From positions 16,500-80,499 of the forward strand of contig NZ_WQNH01000042.1 of assembly GCF_009812055.1 (NCBI RefSeq): 64,000 nt of DNA. The letters are read 5' to 3'. The notes beneath the pieces were generated by a model. That model was given only the letters and a program-made list of their open reading frames with translations. It was not told where the DNA came from and did not search any database. This document shows positions 46,062 through 54,679 of this stretch, in pieces. A program made the translations under genes and the position numbers. Source of the DNA: Chelativorans xinjiangensis (GTDB taxonomy: Bacteria; Pseudomonadota; Alphaproteobacteria; Rhizobiales; Rhizobiaceae). The first letter of the stretch is position 1. Each line of letters starts with the position of its first letter.

Positions 46062-46367
46062 GTGTCCGCGCGCATCTACAGCCCTTCCAGGACCGCCATG
46101 CAGTCCGGCACCGCCAAGACCGGCCACTGGGTGCTGGAGTTCGAGCCCGAAACCCCGCGCCGGATCGATCCGCTGATGGGCTACACCAGCACCTCGGACG
46201 CCAAGAGCCAGGTGCACCTGACCTTCGCCACCAAGGAGGAGGCCGTGGCCTACGCGCAGAAGCACGGCATCCCGTTCCGGCTCGAGGAGGCGAAGGCGCC
46301 GAAGCGGCGCCAGGTTTCCTATGCGGAAAATTTCCGCTATGACCGCAAAATCCCGTGGACGCACTGA
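46062..46367 (+). CDS. NADH dehydrogenase accessory subunit, NDUFS4-like (ETC complex I subunit)
   Basis: This 101-residue protein resembles the 18-kDa (NDUFS4) accessory subunit that mitochondrial complex I shares with alphaproteobacteria. Diagnostic segments are SARIYSPSRTAMQSG, GHWVLEFEPETPRRIDPLMG and the C-terminal NFRYDRKIPWTH. The start is taken as GTG at 46062, matching the family N-terminus; ATG at 46026 would add 12 residues. It lies alone between two tRNA genes, away from the nuo operon. Confidence 0.9.
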   Translation: MSARIYSPSRTAMQSGTAKTGHWVLEFEPETPRRIDPLMGYTSTSDAKSQVHLTFATKEEAVAYAQKHGIPFRLEEAKAPKRRQVSYAENFRYDRKIPWTH

Positions 46368-46386
46368 ACCCGTCTCGTCAGCGCCC

Positions 46387-46463
46387 GGCCCCGTAGCTCA
46401 GCTGGATAGAGCATCGGTCTTCTAAACCGAATGTCGCAGGTTCGAGCCCTGCCGGGGTCGCCA
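46387..46463 (+). tRNA. tRNA-Arg (TCT)
   Basis: The acceptor stem GGCCCCG pairs with CGGGGTC (one G-U), with encoded CCA. The anticodon arm TCGGT/ACCGA has loop CTTCTAA, giving anticodon TCT. The T-arm GCAGG-TTCGAGC-CCTGC is intact. Confidence 0.97.
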
Positions 46464-46483
46464 TCTCGTATTTTAGAGGGGGC

Positions 46484-46696
46484 ATGAGTCTCGTTCACAA
46501 TGAACGGACAAAGCTTCTGGCCAGCGCGCTCGACCGAGTTTCGACCGCTTGCGTGGCCGTCGGCCTTATCGCGCCGGTCGTCGGTGATGGCGTTAGCACG
46601 GCATGGGGCTCATTCGTCGGTCTGGTGATTTGGCTTTCGGCCGCGACTGCACTACATTTGGTGGCGAGGCATGTCCTTGGAGGGCTGAAGCCATGA
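46484..46696 (+). CDS. Small membrane protein of unknown function
   Basis: The 70-residue product has two hydrophobic segments (about 20-38 and 42-62), a charged N-terminus and a GGLKP tail. GAGGGGGC precedes the ATG. Its stop overlaps the start of a second, still smaller membrane protein (ATGA), which supports both being translated. No family is recognised. Confidence 0.6.
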   Translation: MSLVHNERTKLLASALDRVSTACVAVGLIAPVVGDGVSTAWGSFVGLVIWLSAATALHLVARHVLGGLKP

Positions 46697-46815
46697 CCGG
46701 CATGGAGCTGTTCTACTTTGTCATTCTGCCGCTTCTGATCGTGGCGGCCGGTTGGCTTGCCGCCTATCTCCATGAGCGCTCTGCGCCGAACGACAAAATT
46801 CATCCGGGAGAGTAG
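46693..46815 (+). CDS. 40-residue single-helix membrane protein
   Basis: The product has one hydrophobic helix (about residues 4-25) after a short MTGME start, then a charged tail with YLHERSAPNDK. It is too short for most gene finders. The 4-base overlap with the preceding gene and the typical small-protein layout are the evidence. It ends 10 bases before the converging metC. Confidence 0.5.
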   Translation: MTGMELFYFVILPLLIVAAGWLAAYLHERSAPNDKIHPGE

Positions 46816-46824
46816 GTTTCGGGA

Positions 46825-48015
46825 TCAAGACCCCGCCGCCCGCAGCCCCTTCTCGATATCTCTTTTCAGGTCCTCCACGTCCTCCAGCCCGATCTGCAGG
46901 CGGATGACGGGGCCGGCATAGACGCCCCTTGCGACCGTGCGGTCGCCGAGGAAGACGTGGACGGCAAGGCTTTCGAAGCCGCCCCAGGAGTAGCCGAGGC
47001 CGAAAATGTCGAGGGCGTCGAGGAAGGCATGGGCCTCGCGCTCGCCGCCGCCGTTGAGCACGAACGAGAAGATGCCGCTGGCGCCGGAGAAGTCGCGTTT
47101 CCAGATCGCGTGGCCGGGGTGCGATTCAAGGGCCGGGTGGAGGACTTGCGCCACGCCTTCCTGCGCTTCCAGCCAGCAGGCGATCTGAAGCGCGCTCTCC
47201 TGGTGGCGGGCAAGCCGCACGCCCATGGTGCGCAGGCCCCTCAGCACCTGGTAGACGTCGTCCGGACCGGCGCAAGTGCCGAGCGTGAGGAACGTATCGT
47301 AGAGCTTCTCGAAGCAGGCTTCGTTGGCCGACACGGTGCCGAGCAGGATGTCGGAATGGCCGGCCGGATATTTGGTCGCCGCGTGGATGGAGATGTCGAC
47401 GCCGTGGTCGAGCGGGCGGAAGAAAAGGGGGGTGGCCCAGGTATTGTCCATCATGACGACGGCGCCGCCTTCGCGGGCGGCTGCGGCGATGTCCGGGATA
47501 TCCTGCATTTCGAAGGTGTTGGAGCCGGGCGATTCGGTGAAGACCACCTTGGTGTTGGGCTTCATCAGCCGCGCGATCTCCGCGCCGACGAGCGGATCGT
47601 AATATTCGATCTCCACGCCCAGCCGCTTCAGCATCGTATCGGCGAAGCGCCGGGTAGGGTGATAGACCGAATCGACAATGAGCGCGTGGTCGCCCGCCGA
47701 AAGAAACGCCAGGAGCGGTACGCAGACGGCGGCAAGCCCGGAAGGCACGACGATGGTGCCGGCCGAGCCTTCCAGTTCGTCCATCGCTTTGGCCAGCGCA
47801 TCGGTGGTCGGCGTGCCGCGCGTGCCGTAAGTGTATTTCTGCTTGCGCGAGGCCATGGTGGCCGCATCGGGGAAAAGCACGGTCGAGGCATGCACCACCG
47901 GCGGGTTGACGAAGCCGAAGAAATCGCCCGGATCGTTGCCCATATGGGCGAGCCTCGTGTTGATGCCGTCTTTCCGCCCGTCTCGCGCCATGCCGTAAAC
48001 CTCGTCCATCGTCAT
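46825..48015 (-). CDS. metC: Cystathionine beta-lyase
   Basis: This is a PLP enzyme of the Cys/Met metabolism family, 396 residues. Diagnostic parts are YTYGTRGTPTTDAL, the VMMDNTWATPLFFRP segment and the PLP lysine in IHAATKYPAGHSD. It splits cystathionine to homocysteine, pyruvate and ammonia in methionine synthesis. It is divergent from aapJ, an arrangement known from other rhizobia. Confidence 0.92.
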   Translation of the reverse strand: MTMDEVYGMARDGRKDGINTRLAHMGNDPGDFFGFVNPPVVHASTVLFPDAATMASRKQKYTYGTRGTPTTDALAKAMDELEGSAGTIVVPSGLAAVCVPLLAFLSAGDHALIVDSVYHPTRRFADTMLKRLGVEIEYYDPLVGAEIARLMKPNTKVVFTESPGSNTFEMQDIPDIAAAAREGGAVVMMDNTWATPLFFRPLDHGVDISIHAATKYPAGHSDILLGTVSANEACFEKLYDTFLTLGTCAGPDDVYQVLRGLRTMGVRLARHQESALQIACWLEAQEGVAQVLHPALESHPGHAIWKRDFSGASGIFSFVLNGGGEREAHAFLDALDIFGLGYSWGGFESLAVHVFLGDRTVARGVYAGPVIRLQIGLEDVEDLKRDIEKGLRAAGS

Positions 48016-48260
48016 GCCTCGCCGGGCACCGGTCCGGCATAGAAGCTTCGCGCCGGTTTCTCAAGACTGCCAGACAGATACCGGCATCTCGCATGTGCGG
48101 CATTGGCTCTTGACCCGCGCTGATTTATGGCATTCGATGGTTGACGTGCTTGGGAGAAGGAAGGGTGCATCCCGATGTCGTCCCGACAGATGGCCAGCGC
48201 CGGCTTCCGCACAAAAATCAGTAGGGGATGAACCCTGTACGAAAAAAAGGGTCAATAATC
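48016..48260. promoter_or_regulatory. Divergent intergenic region metC/aapJ
   Basis: Promoters for metC (minus) and the aap operon (plus) should lie in these 245 bases. A stretch AGGGGATGAACCC and a run of seven A before AAGGGTC precede the aapJ start. No operator is recognised with confidence. Confidence 0.4.
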
Positions 48261-49280
48261 ATGAACAATTCCATCAAGGCACTGCTCGGCTCGGCCGTGA
48301 TCGCGTTGGTAGCGGTTCCGGCCTCCGGAGCCACGCTCGACGATGTGAAGAACAGAGACGCCCTGCGTTGCGGCGTCAACACCGGCTTGCCGGGCTTTGC
48401 GTCCCAGAACGACCAGGGTGAATGGCAGGGCCTCGACGTCGACTACTGCAAGGCGGTGGCAGCCGCCGTGTTCGAGGGTGACGCCAGCAAGGTGCAGTAC
48501 TCGCCGTTGTCCGCGGTCCAGCGCTTCCCCGCCCTGCAGAACAACGAGGTCGATCTGCTGGCACGCAATACGACCTGGACGATGAACCGCGACACCGCCC
48601 TCGGCCTCAACTTCGCCGGTGTCAACTACTACGACGGCCAGGGCTTCATGGTGCGCGAGGAGCTGAACGTGACCTCGGCCCTGCAGCTCTCCGGCGCCAC
48701 CGTGTGCGTGCAGAGCGGCACGACGACGGAACTGAACCTGACCGACTACTTCCGCGCCAACAACATGGAGTTCAACCCGGTCGTCATCGAGTCCCAGTCG
48801 GACGTCAATGCCGCCTACGAGCAGGGCCGCTGCGACGTCTTGACGACGGATGCCTCGGGCCTCTACGCCACGCGTCTCGAGCTTGCCAATCCGGAGGAGC
48901 ATATCGTCCTGCCGGAGATCATCTCCAAGGAGCCGCTGGGCCCTGTGGTCCGCCAGGGCGACGAGCAGTGGTTCGACATCGTCAAGTGGGTGCATTTCGG
49001 CTTGCTGAACGCCGAGGAACTGGGTGTGACCCAAGACAATGTCGAAGAGATGATGAACTCCGACGATCCGAATATCCGCCGTCTCCTCGGTACGGACGGG
49101 ACCTTCGGCCAGGATGTCGGCCTGACCAACGACTGGATGGTCAACGTGATCAAGGCAGTCGGCAATTACGGCGAAATCTTCGAACGTAATGTCGGCCCGG
49201 ACACGCCGCTCAGGATCCAGCGCGGCCAGAACGAGCTGTGGACCAAGGGCGGGCTGCAGTACGCGCCGCCGATCCGCTGA
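48261..49280 (+). CDS. aapJ: General L-amino acid ABC transporter substrate-binding protein
   Basis: This is the periplasmic receptor of the broad-specificity Aap uptake system, 339 residues. It has a signal peptide ending near ASGATL, then a type II binding-protein fold starting with RDALRCGVNTGLPGF, and ends in GGLQYAPPIR, which matches AapJ. The chosen ATG gives MNNSIKALLG; an upstream ATG adds 11 residues. Confidence 0.95.
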   Translation: MNNSIKALLGSAVIALVAVPASGATLDDVKNRDALRCGVNTGLPGFASQNDQGEWQGLDVDYCKAVAAAVFEGDASKVQYSPLSAVQRFPALQNNEVDLLARNTTWTMNRDTALGLNFAGVNYYDGQGFMVREELNVTSALQLSGATVCVQSGTTTELNLTDYFRANNMEFNPVVIESQSDVNAAYEQGRCDVLTTDASGLYATRLELANPEEHIVLPEIISKEPLGPVVRQGDEQWFDIVKWVHFGLLNAEELGVTQDNVEEMMNSDDPNIRRLLGTDGTFGQDVGLTNDWMVNVIKAVGNYGEIFERNVGPDTPLRIQRGQNELWTKGGLQYAPPIR

Positions 49281-49378
49281 TCGGATGAGCGAGGAGCCGC
49301 GCCTGCTCGGGGTGCGGCTCTCTTGCCTGACAAAGCAACGGCGGGCCGGTCTCTGCGGCCGGGCCTTCGCCATTGCCT

Positions 49379-50575
49379 ATGGCGGATCAAATGACGGCTG
49401 ACACCCAAAGCATTCGCGAGCCGCGCGTCGCGCTCATGCGTGACCCCAGGACACGCGGGCTGATCATCCAGATCGTGATGATCATCGCCATACTGGCGTT
49501 CGCGGCATGGCTCATCAACAACACCGTGCGCAACCTCGCGCAGGCCAATATTGCCTCCGGCCTCGGTTTCCTGTCGACGCGGGCGGGCTTCGACATCGGC
49601 CAGGTGCCGATCGACTACACCAGCAATTCGAGCTATGGCCGAGCGTTGCTGGTCGGCATCACCAACACCATCATCGTCGCCGGCTCCGGTATCGTTCTGG
49701 CGACCATCGTCGGCTTCATCGTCGGCATCGGCCGCCTGTCGCGCAACTATCTGGTGCGCGGCTTGAGCACGATTTATGTCGAGGTCTTCCGCAACGTCCC
49801 GCCGCTTCTGGTCATCCTGTTCTGGTATTTCGGCGTTCTGTCCGTGCTGCCGCTGCCGCGGCAGGCCATCGATCTGCCGTTCGGAGCCTTTCTCTCCAAC
49901 CGCGGCCTGCAGACGCCGGCAATGCGGTTCGATCCGGAGGCCGTTCTGGCGTTGATCGCCTTCTTCGTCGGCATCGCCGGCGCCGTCGTCCTTTCCCGGA
50001 TGAACAGACAGCGGCAAATGAGGACGGGCGAGCAGCGGCCGACCCTCTTGCCGAGTATCGGCCTCATCCTTGGCCTGCCGCTGGTCGTCTTTGCGCTGAC
50101 GGGCTTCCCCTTTGTCTTCGAGTATCCTGAAGCGACCCGCTTCAACCTGGTCGGCGGCTTGCAGGTAAAGCCCGAATTCCTGGCCCTGTTCCTGGCGCTT
50201 TCCTTCTACACGGCCTCATTCATCGCCGAGATCGTGCGCGCCGGCATCCTCGCCGTCTCGTGGGGGCAGACGGAGGCGGCTTCGGCGCTGGGGCTGACGC
50301 GCCGGCAGTCGCTGAGGCTGGTCATCGTGCCGCAGGCCTTCCGCGTCATCATCCCGCCGCTGACGAGCCAGTATCTCAACCTGACGAAGAACTCCTCGCT
50401 GGGCCTTGCCGTCGGCTATCCCGAGCTGGTCGCCGTCGGCTCGACCGTGCTCAACCAGACCGGACAGTCGGTCGAGGTGGTGGCGATCTGGATGGTCGTC
50501 TATCTGGGCCTGAGCATCGCTGTGGCCGCGTTCATGAACTGGTTCAACGCGCGCATGGCGCTGATCGAGCGATAG
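49379..50575 (+). CDS. aapQ: General L-amino acid ABC transporter permease AapQ
   Basis: The 398-residue inner-membrane subunit has about eight helices, the [20 protein letters not shown] segment and the coupling loop [22 protein letters not shown]. It forms the channel with AapM. An in-frame ATG four codons downstream is the alternative start. Confidence 0.94.
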   Translation: MADQMTADTQSIREPRVALMRDPRTRGLIIQIVMIIAILAFAAWLINNTVRNLAQANIASGLGFLSTRAGFDIGQVPIDYTSNSSYGRALLVGITNTIIVAGSGIVLATIVGFIVGIGRLSRNYLVRGLSTIYVEVFRNVPPLLVILFWYFGVLSVLPLPRQAIDLPFGAFLSNRGLQTPAMRFDPEAVLALIAFFVGIAGAVVLSRMNRQRQMRTGEQRPTLLPSIGLILGLPLVVFALTGFPFVFEYPEATRFNLVGGLQVKPEFLALFLALSFYTASFIAEIVRAGILAVSWGQTEAASALGLTRRQSLRLVIVPQAFRVIIPPLTSQYLNLTKNSSLGLAVGYPELVAVGSTVLNQTGQSVEVVAIWMVVYLGLSIAVAAFMNWFNARMALIER

Positions 50576-50585
50576 GAGGCGAGCC

Positions 50586-52079
50586 GTGGAAGAACAAGTT
50601 GCAGCCTATGTCGCCAAGGAGCAGAAGGAGCCGCTGCCGCCGCCACCGAGCGAGGTCGGCCTCACCGGCGTCCTGCGCAAGAACCTTTTCGCGACGCCGT
50701 TCGATTCGGCCCTCACCGTGGTGCTCGGCCTCTTCTCGATCTGGGCGGCGTGGCAGCTGATCCAGTGGGCGCTCGTGACGGCGGTTTTCGTCGGCGCCAA
50801 CCGGGAAGCCTGCCTGGCGGGGGAAGGCCAGGCGGTGGGCGCGTGCTGGGCTTTCGTCCATGCCAAGCTCGGCCAGTTCATGTACGGGCTCTTTCCGCTC
50901 GGCGAGCGCTGGCGCGTTGATCTGGTCATCGTTCTCCTGGTGGCCCTGGCATTGCCGCTGGCGATCCCGTCGGTGCCGCAAAAGCGGCTGAACGCGCTTC
51001 TTCTGATGGTCGCCTTCCCCTTCGTCGCCCTCGTCCTTTTGACCGGCGGTCAGTTCAACATCGGCGGCGGCTGGATCGCCTTTCTGTTCGCGCTGGCCGC
51101 CTTCGCGTCCGCCAGCTTCGCGGCCGGCAATGTCACGGCCTCGCACAAGCTCCTGAGGGCAGCGACCTGGCTTGCGGCGCTGGCGATGGTCCTTCTCCTC
51201 GTCTCCAACATCGTCTGGAGCGGGCAGATGACCCTGCTCGTCTTCCGCTTCTCGGTCCTGTCCATGCTGGCGTTCCTGACGGCGCTGGCGTCGATCGCCG
51301 CGAGCCTCGTTGCAGCGTGGTCCGGCGAGGACGGGCGGGCGTTGGCTCTGCGCACGCTCGCCCCGCCGCTCCTCGTGCTGGCGCTCGTGGTGCTGCTTGC
51401 CGGCGATTTCGGCTTGAGCCCGGTGGCCACCAATCGGTGGGGCGGGCTTCTGGTGACGCTGGTGGTGGCGCTCACCGGCATCGCCGCCTCGCTGCCGCTC
51501 GGCATCCTGTTGGCGCTCGGGCGGCGCTCGCACCTGCCGGCCGTGCGCCTGTTCTCCATCATCTTCATCGAGTTCTGGCGCGGCGTGCCGCTGATCACCG
51601 TGCTCTTCATGTCGGCCTTCATGATCCCGCTATTCCTGCCGGAAGGGGTCAGCTTCAACCAGCTCCTGCGGGCGCTCATCGGCGTGGCGCTGTTTTCGGC
51701 CGCCTATATGGCCGAGGTGGTGCGTGGCGGCCTGCAGGCGATTCCCAAGGGCCAGTATGAAGGAGCCCAGGCGCTTGGCCTCGGCTACTGGCAGATGATG
51801 CGCCTGGTGGTCATGCCGCAGGCCATCAAGCTGGTGATCCCCGGCATCGTCAACACCTTCATCGGCCTCTTCAAGGACACGAGCCTGGTCTACATCATCG
51901 GCCTCGCCGACCTTCTGGGCACCGTGCGGCGCGGCTTTTCCGATCCCAACTGGATCACCCCGACGACGGCGGCCACAGGCCTTGTCTTCGCGGCATTCGT
52001 CTATTGGCTCTTCTGCTTCGGCATGTCGCGCTATTCTATCTATACAGAGCGCCGGCTTCACACCGGCCACAACCGATAA
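50586..52079 (+). CDS. aapM: General L-amino acid ABC transporter permease AapM, long form
   Basis: The C-terminal half (about residues 290-495) is a typical polar-amino-acid permease with [17 protein letters not shown] and [22 protein letters not shown]. The protein has 497 residues, about 110 more than AapM of Rhizobium as I recall it. The excess is hydrophobic sequence between about 140 and 280 that would make three or four extra helices. Start is GTG with AGGAGG upstream. Confidence 0.92.
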   Translation: MEEQVAAYVAKEQKEPLPPPPSEVGLTGVLRKNLFATPFDSALTVVLGLFSIWAAWQLIQWALVTAVFVGANREACLAGEGQAVGACWAFVHAKLGQFMYGLFPLGERWRVDLVIVLLVALALPLAIPSVPQKRLNALLLMVAFPFVALVLLTGGQFNIGGGWIAFLFALAAFASASFAAGNVTASHKLLRAATWLAALAMVLLLVSNIVWSGQMTLLVFRFSVLSMLAFLTALASIAASLVAAWSGEDGRALALRTLAPPLLVLALVVLLAGDFGLSPVATNRWGGLLVTLVVALTGIAASLPLGILLALGRRSHLPAVRLFSIIFIEFWRGVPLITVLFMSAFMIPLFLPEGVSFNQLLRALIGVALFSAAYMAEVVRGGLQAIPKGQYEGAQALGLGYWQMMRLVVMPQAIKLVIPGIVNTFIGLFKDTSLVYIIGLADLLGTVRRGFSDPNWITPTTAATGLVFAAFVYWLFCFGMSRYSIYTERRLHTGHNR

Positions 52080-52112
52080 ACCGGCCTTGAAGGCCCTTCA
52101 GGGGAAAAGGCG

Positions 52113-52922
52113 ATGGCAGCGCAGAACATCAACGTGGTCGACCCGCAGGAGATCAAGATCGACCCGAAGAAACTTCATATCTCCGACACGGACGTGGCGA
52201 TCGAGATCGTCGACATGCACAAGTGGTATGGCGATTTCCATGTGCTGCGCGACATCAATCTGAAGGTCATGCGCGGCGAGCGCATCGTCGTGTGCGGCCC
52301 GTCGGGCTCCGGCAAGTCCACCATGATCCGCTGCATCAACCGGCTGGAGGAGCACCAGAAGGGCAGGGTCGTTGTCGACGGCATCGAACTCACCAACGAT
52401 CTGAAGAAGATCGACGAGGTGCGGCGCGAGGTCGGCATGGTGTTCCAGCACTTCAACCTGTTCCCGCATCTCACCATTCTGGAGAACTGCACGCTGGCGC
52501 CCATCTGGGTGCGCAAGACGCCGAAGCGCGAGGCGGAAGAGATCGCCATGCACTATCTGGAGCGCGTCAGGATTCCCGAGCAGGCGAAGAAGTATCCCGG
52601 CCAGCTCTCCGGCGGCCAGCAGCAGCGCGTGGCGATCGCCCGCGCGCTCTGCATGAACCCGCGCATCATGCTGTTCGACGAACCGACCTCGGCGCTCGAT
52701 CCGGAGATGATCAAGGAGGTGCTCGACACCATGGTGGACCTGGCGCAGGAGGGCATGACCATGATCTGCGTCACCCACGAGATGGGCTTTGCGCGGCAGG
52801 TGGCCAACCGCGTGATCTTCATGGACCAGGGGCAGATCGTCGAGCAGAACACGCCGGCCGAATTCTTCGACCACCCGCAGCACGAGCGCACCAAGCTGTT
52901 CCTGTCGCAGATCCTGCATTAG
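52113..52922 (+). CDS. aapP: General L-amino acid ABC transporter ATP-binding protein
   Basis: The 269-residue ATPase has Walker [11 protein letters not shown], signature [15 protein letters not shown], Walker [15 protein letters not shown] and the H-loop VTHEM. It powers AapQM. About 25 residues precede the usual [15 protein letters not shown] start, as in other AapP. It closes the aapJQMP operon. Confidence 0.95.
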   Translation: MAAQNINVVDPQEIKIDPKKLHISDTDVAIEIVDMHKWYGDFHVLRDINLKVMRGERIVVCGPSGSGKSTMIRCINRLEEHQKGRVVVDGIELTNDLKKIDEVRREVGMVFQHFNLFPHLTILENCTLAPIWVRKTPKREAEEIAMHYLERVRIPEQAKKYPGQLSGGQQQRVAIARALCMNPRIMLFDEPTSALDPEMIKEVLDTMVDLAQEGMTMICVTHEMGFARQVANRVIFMDQGQIVEQNTPAEFFDHPQHERTKLFLSQILH

Positions 52923-52972
52923 GGCGCCGTGCGCCCGAACGGGCACAAAGGACGCTCTACGTCTTTGGATCT

Positions 52973-54193
52973 TTACGTATCGGTCGCAGGGGCGGCTCCG
53001 ATCATCTCCACGTCGTAGCTGTAGAGCCAGTCGAGATCCGCCGCCAGGCTCTCCTCGCTCTTCAGCCGGAGTGCCAGGTCGCGGGCCAGCGCGGCCGGGC
53101 CGCCGGCATGCCAGACGAAGCGGTTGAAGGCGCCGCGGCGGGCCACGCGGGCAAGGCGCGGCTTGCGCAGGCGCTCGTAGGTGGCGAGCGCGCCCGGCAT
53201 GTCGCCGCCGCCGGCGGTCAGCTCCGCCAGGAGCGCGGCGTCCTCGATGGCCATGGCTGCGCCCTGGGCGGCGTAGGGGCTGAGCGCATGCGCCGCATCG
53301 CCGATCAGGGCCAGGCCCGCATTCGTCCAGGGCCCGCCGATCTGCACCTCGTGAATGGGCCAGGCCGTCCAGGCCCCGGCCAGCCGGACAATGTCGGACA
53401 GGGCAGGGGCAGCCCGCCGGGTTGCCGCCAGGAGGTGCGCCATATCGGCGGCGTTCGCCCAGCCGCGCCCTATCTCCGCGCTGCGCGTCACCAGCACCAG
53501 ATTGAGGTCCGCCCCGCCGCTGAGCGGATAGGCAACGAGGTGGAAATCGGGCGCCAGGAAGGCGGTGACGGCGTCGGGGGCGACCGTACCCACCGCCTGA
53601 TCGCTCGCCGCGGCGTCGCGCAGGATGGCCCGGAAGGCGGCAAAGCCGGTGAAGCGGCTCTGCCGTCCGCCGACACGCGTCCGCAGCTGCGACCACACCC
53701 CGTCGGCGCCGATGAGCAGGTCGCAGGCAACCTCGCCGGGCTGCCCGGCCTTCTCCACGGTGGCGATGGTTTCGCCGTCGCGCAAGGCGGCGTCCCGAAC
53801 CTCGGTGCCCAGTTCCAGGCGGATCGCCGGGTTGGCACGCACCTGCCGCAGCAGCGCCTTCTGCAGGTCGGCGCGGTGGGCCACCAGATAGGGCGCCTGC
53901 CAGCGCCGCTCCGCCTTTTGGCCGAGAGTAACACCGGCCAGCGTGGAAAGCCTTGCGGCGTCCTTGAGGAGGATGGCGCGGGGCCGGACCGCGTTCTCGC
54001 CGAGGCTCTCCAGCACGCCGAGGCGGGCGAGGATGCGGGTGGCATTGGGCGAAAGCTGCAGACCCGCGCCCACTTCCTGGAGCGTTTCGGCACGCTCGAA
54101 AACGGCGACGGAAAAACCCTTTGCCGCAAAGCAAAGCGCTGCCGTAAGCCCGGCAATCCCCGCGCCGGCGATGGCGATCGGGCGGCCGGTCAT
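52973..54193 (-). CDS. FAD-dependent monooxygenase
   Basis: The 406-residue flavoprotein has the GAGIAGLTAAL dinucleotide motif at the N-terminus, LLIGADGVWSQLR in the middle (DG motif) and ALIGDAAHALSPYAAQGAAMAIEDA (GD motif). This places it with salicylate-hydroxylase-like and UbiH-like enzymes. The substrate is not predictable. It is transcribed toward aapP and stands alone. Confidence 0.88.
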   Translation of the reverse strand: MTGRPIAIAGAGIAGLTAALCFAAKGFSVAVFERAETLQEVGAGLQLSPNATRILARLGVLESLGENAVRPRAILLKDAARLSTLAGVTLGQKAERRWQAPYLVAHRADLQKALLRQVRANPAIRLELGTEVRDAALRDGETIATVEKAGQPGEVACDLLIGADGVWSQLRTRVGGRQSRFTGFAAFRAILRDAAASDQAVGTVAPDAVTAFLAPDFHLVAYPLSGGADLNLVLVTRSAEIGRGWANAADMAHLLAATRRAAPALSDIVRLAGAWTAWPIHEVQIGGPWTNAGLALIGDAAHALSPYAAQGAAMAIEDAALLAELTAGGGDMPGALATYERLRKPRLARVARRGAFNRFVWHAGGPAALARDLALRLKSEESLAADLDWLYSYDVEMIGAAPATDT

Positions 54194-54277
54194 AGCGGAC
54201 TGCCGGCGAGGTCTTGTCGAGGTTCATCGGATGAGCGGCGAGGGGCGAACCCGGCCGTATCGCGATATCGAAACACC

Positions 54278-54523
54278 CTAGACCGCTTCCTCACGGAAAA
54301 GGCAGCCTTCGGGCACCGTTTCATGTGTTTTCAGCTTGGCGTTATAGCGATAGAGCGTCGAACAGTAGGGGCAGATGCGCTCCTCGTCGTCGCCCATGTC
54401 GAGAAAGACATGCGGATGGTCGTTCGGCGGGTTGGCGCCCACGCACATGAACTCCTTGACGCCGATTTCAATCGTCCGGTAGCCGTTCGTGTTGTGGAAA
54501 TGGGGTGTTTCAAAGCCCGCCAT
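54278..54523 (-). CDS. Zinc-finger protein, zf-CHCC (NDUFS6-like)
   Basis: The 81-residue protein has a Cys at FMCVG, His in NDHPHVFLD and the pair CPYCSTLYRYN, the CHCC pattern shared with the NDUFS6 accessory subunit of complex I. In alphaproteobacteria this stand-alone domain is conserved, and a complex I role is likely but not proven. The ATG is preceded by GGGAGAAAAGGA. Longer frames reading into it from upstream are antisense to ppk. Confidence 0.85.
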   Translation of the reverse strand: MAGFETPHFHNTNGYRTIEIGVKEFMCVGANPPNDHPHVFLDMGDDEERICPYCSTLYRYNAKLKTHETVPEGCLFREEAV

Positions 54524-54679
54524 TCCTTTTCTCCCGCTGTCGCCGTCTATCCGGGTGCGTTTGAAGCATAAATACCTTCTTTGCAAGTCCGTGATATGAA
54601 ACTGTCGCAAAACCCTGTCACGACGTAGTATGGGGTGGATCGGGCCGCCCGGAGGTAGGACAATCGAAGCGAGCAGGCC

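Noticed and set aside
52098..54227. Single 709-codon minus-strand frame spanning the FAD monooxygenase and aapP
   Set aside because: It is in a different frame from the monooxygenase, and the part across aapP is antisense to clear Walker motifs.
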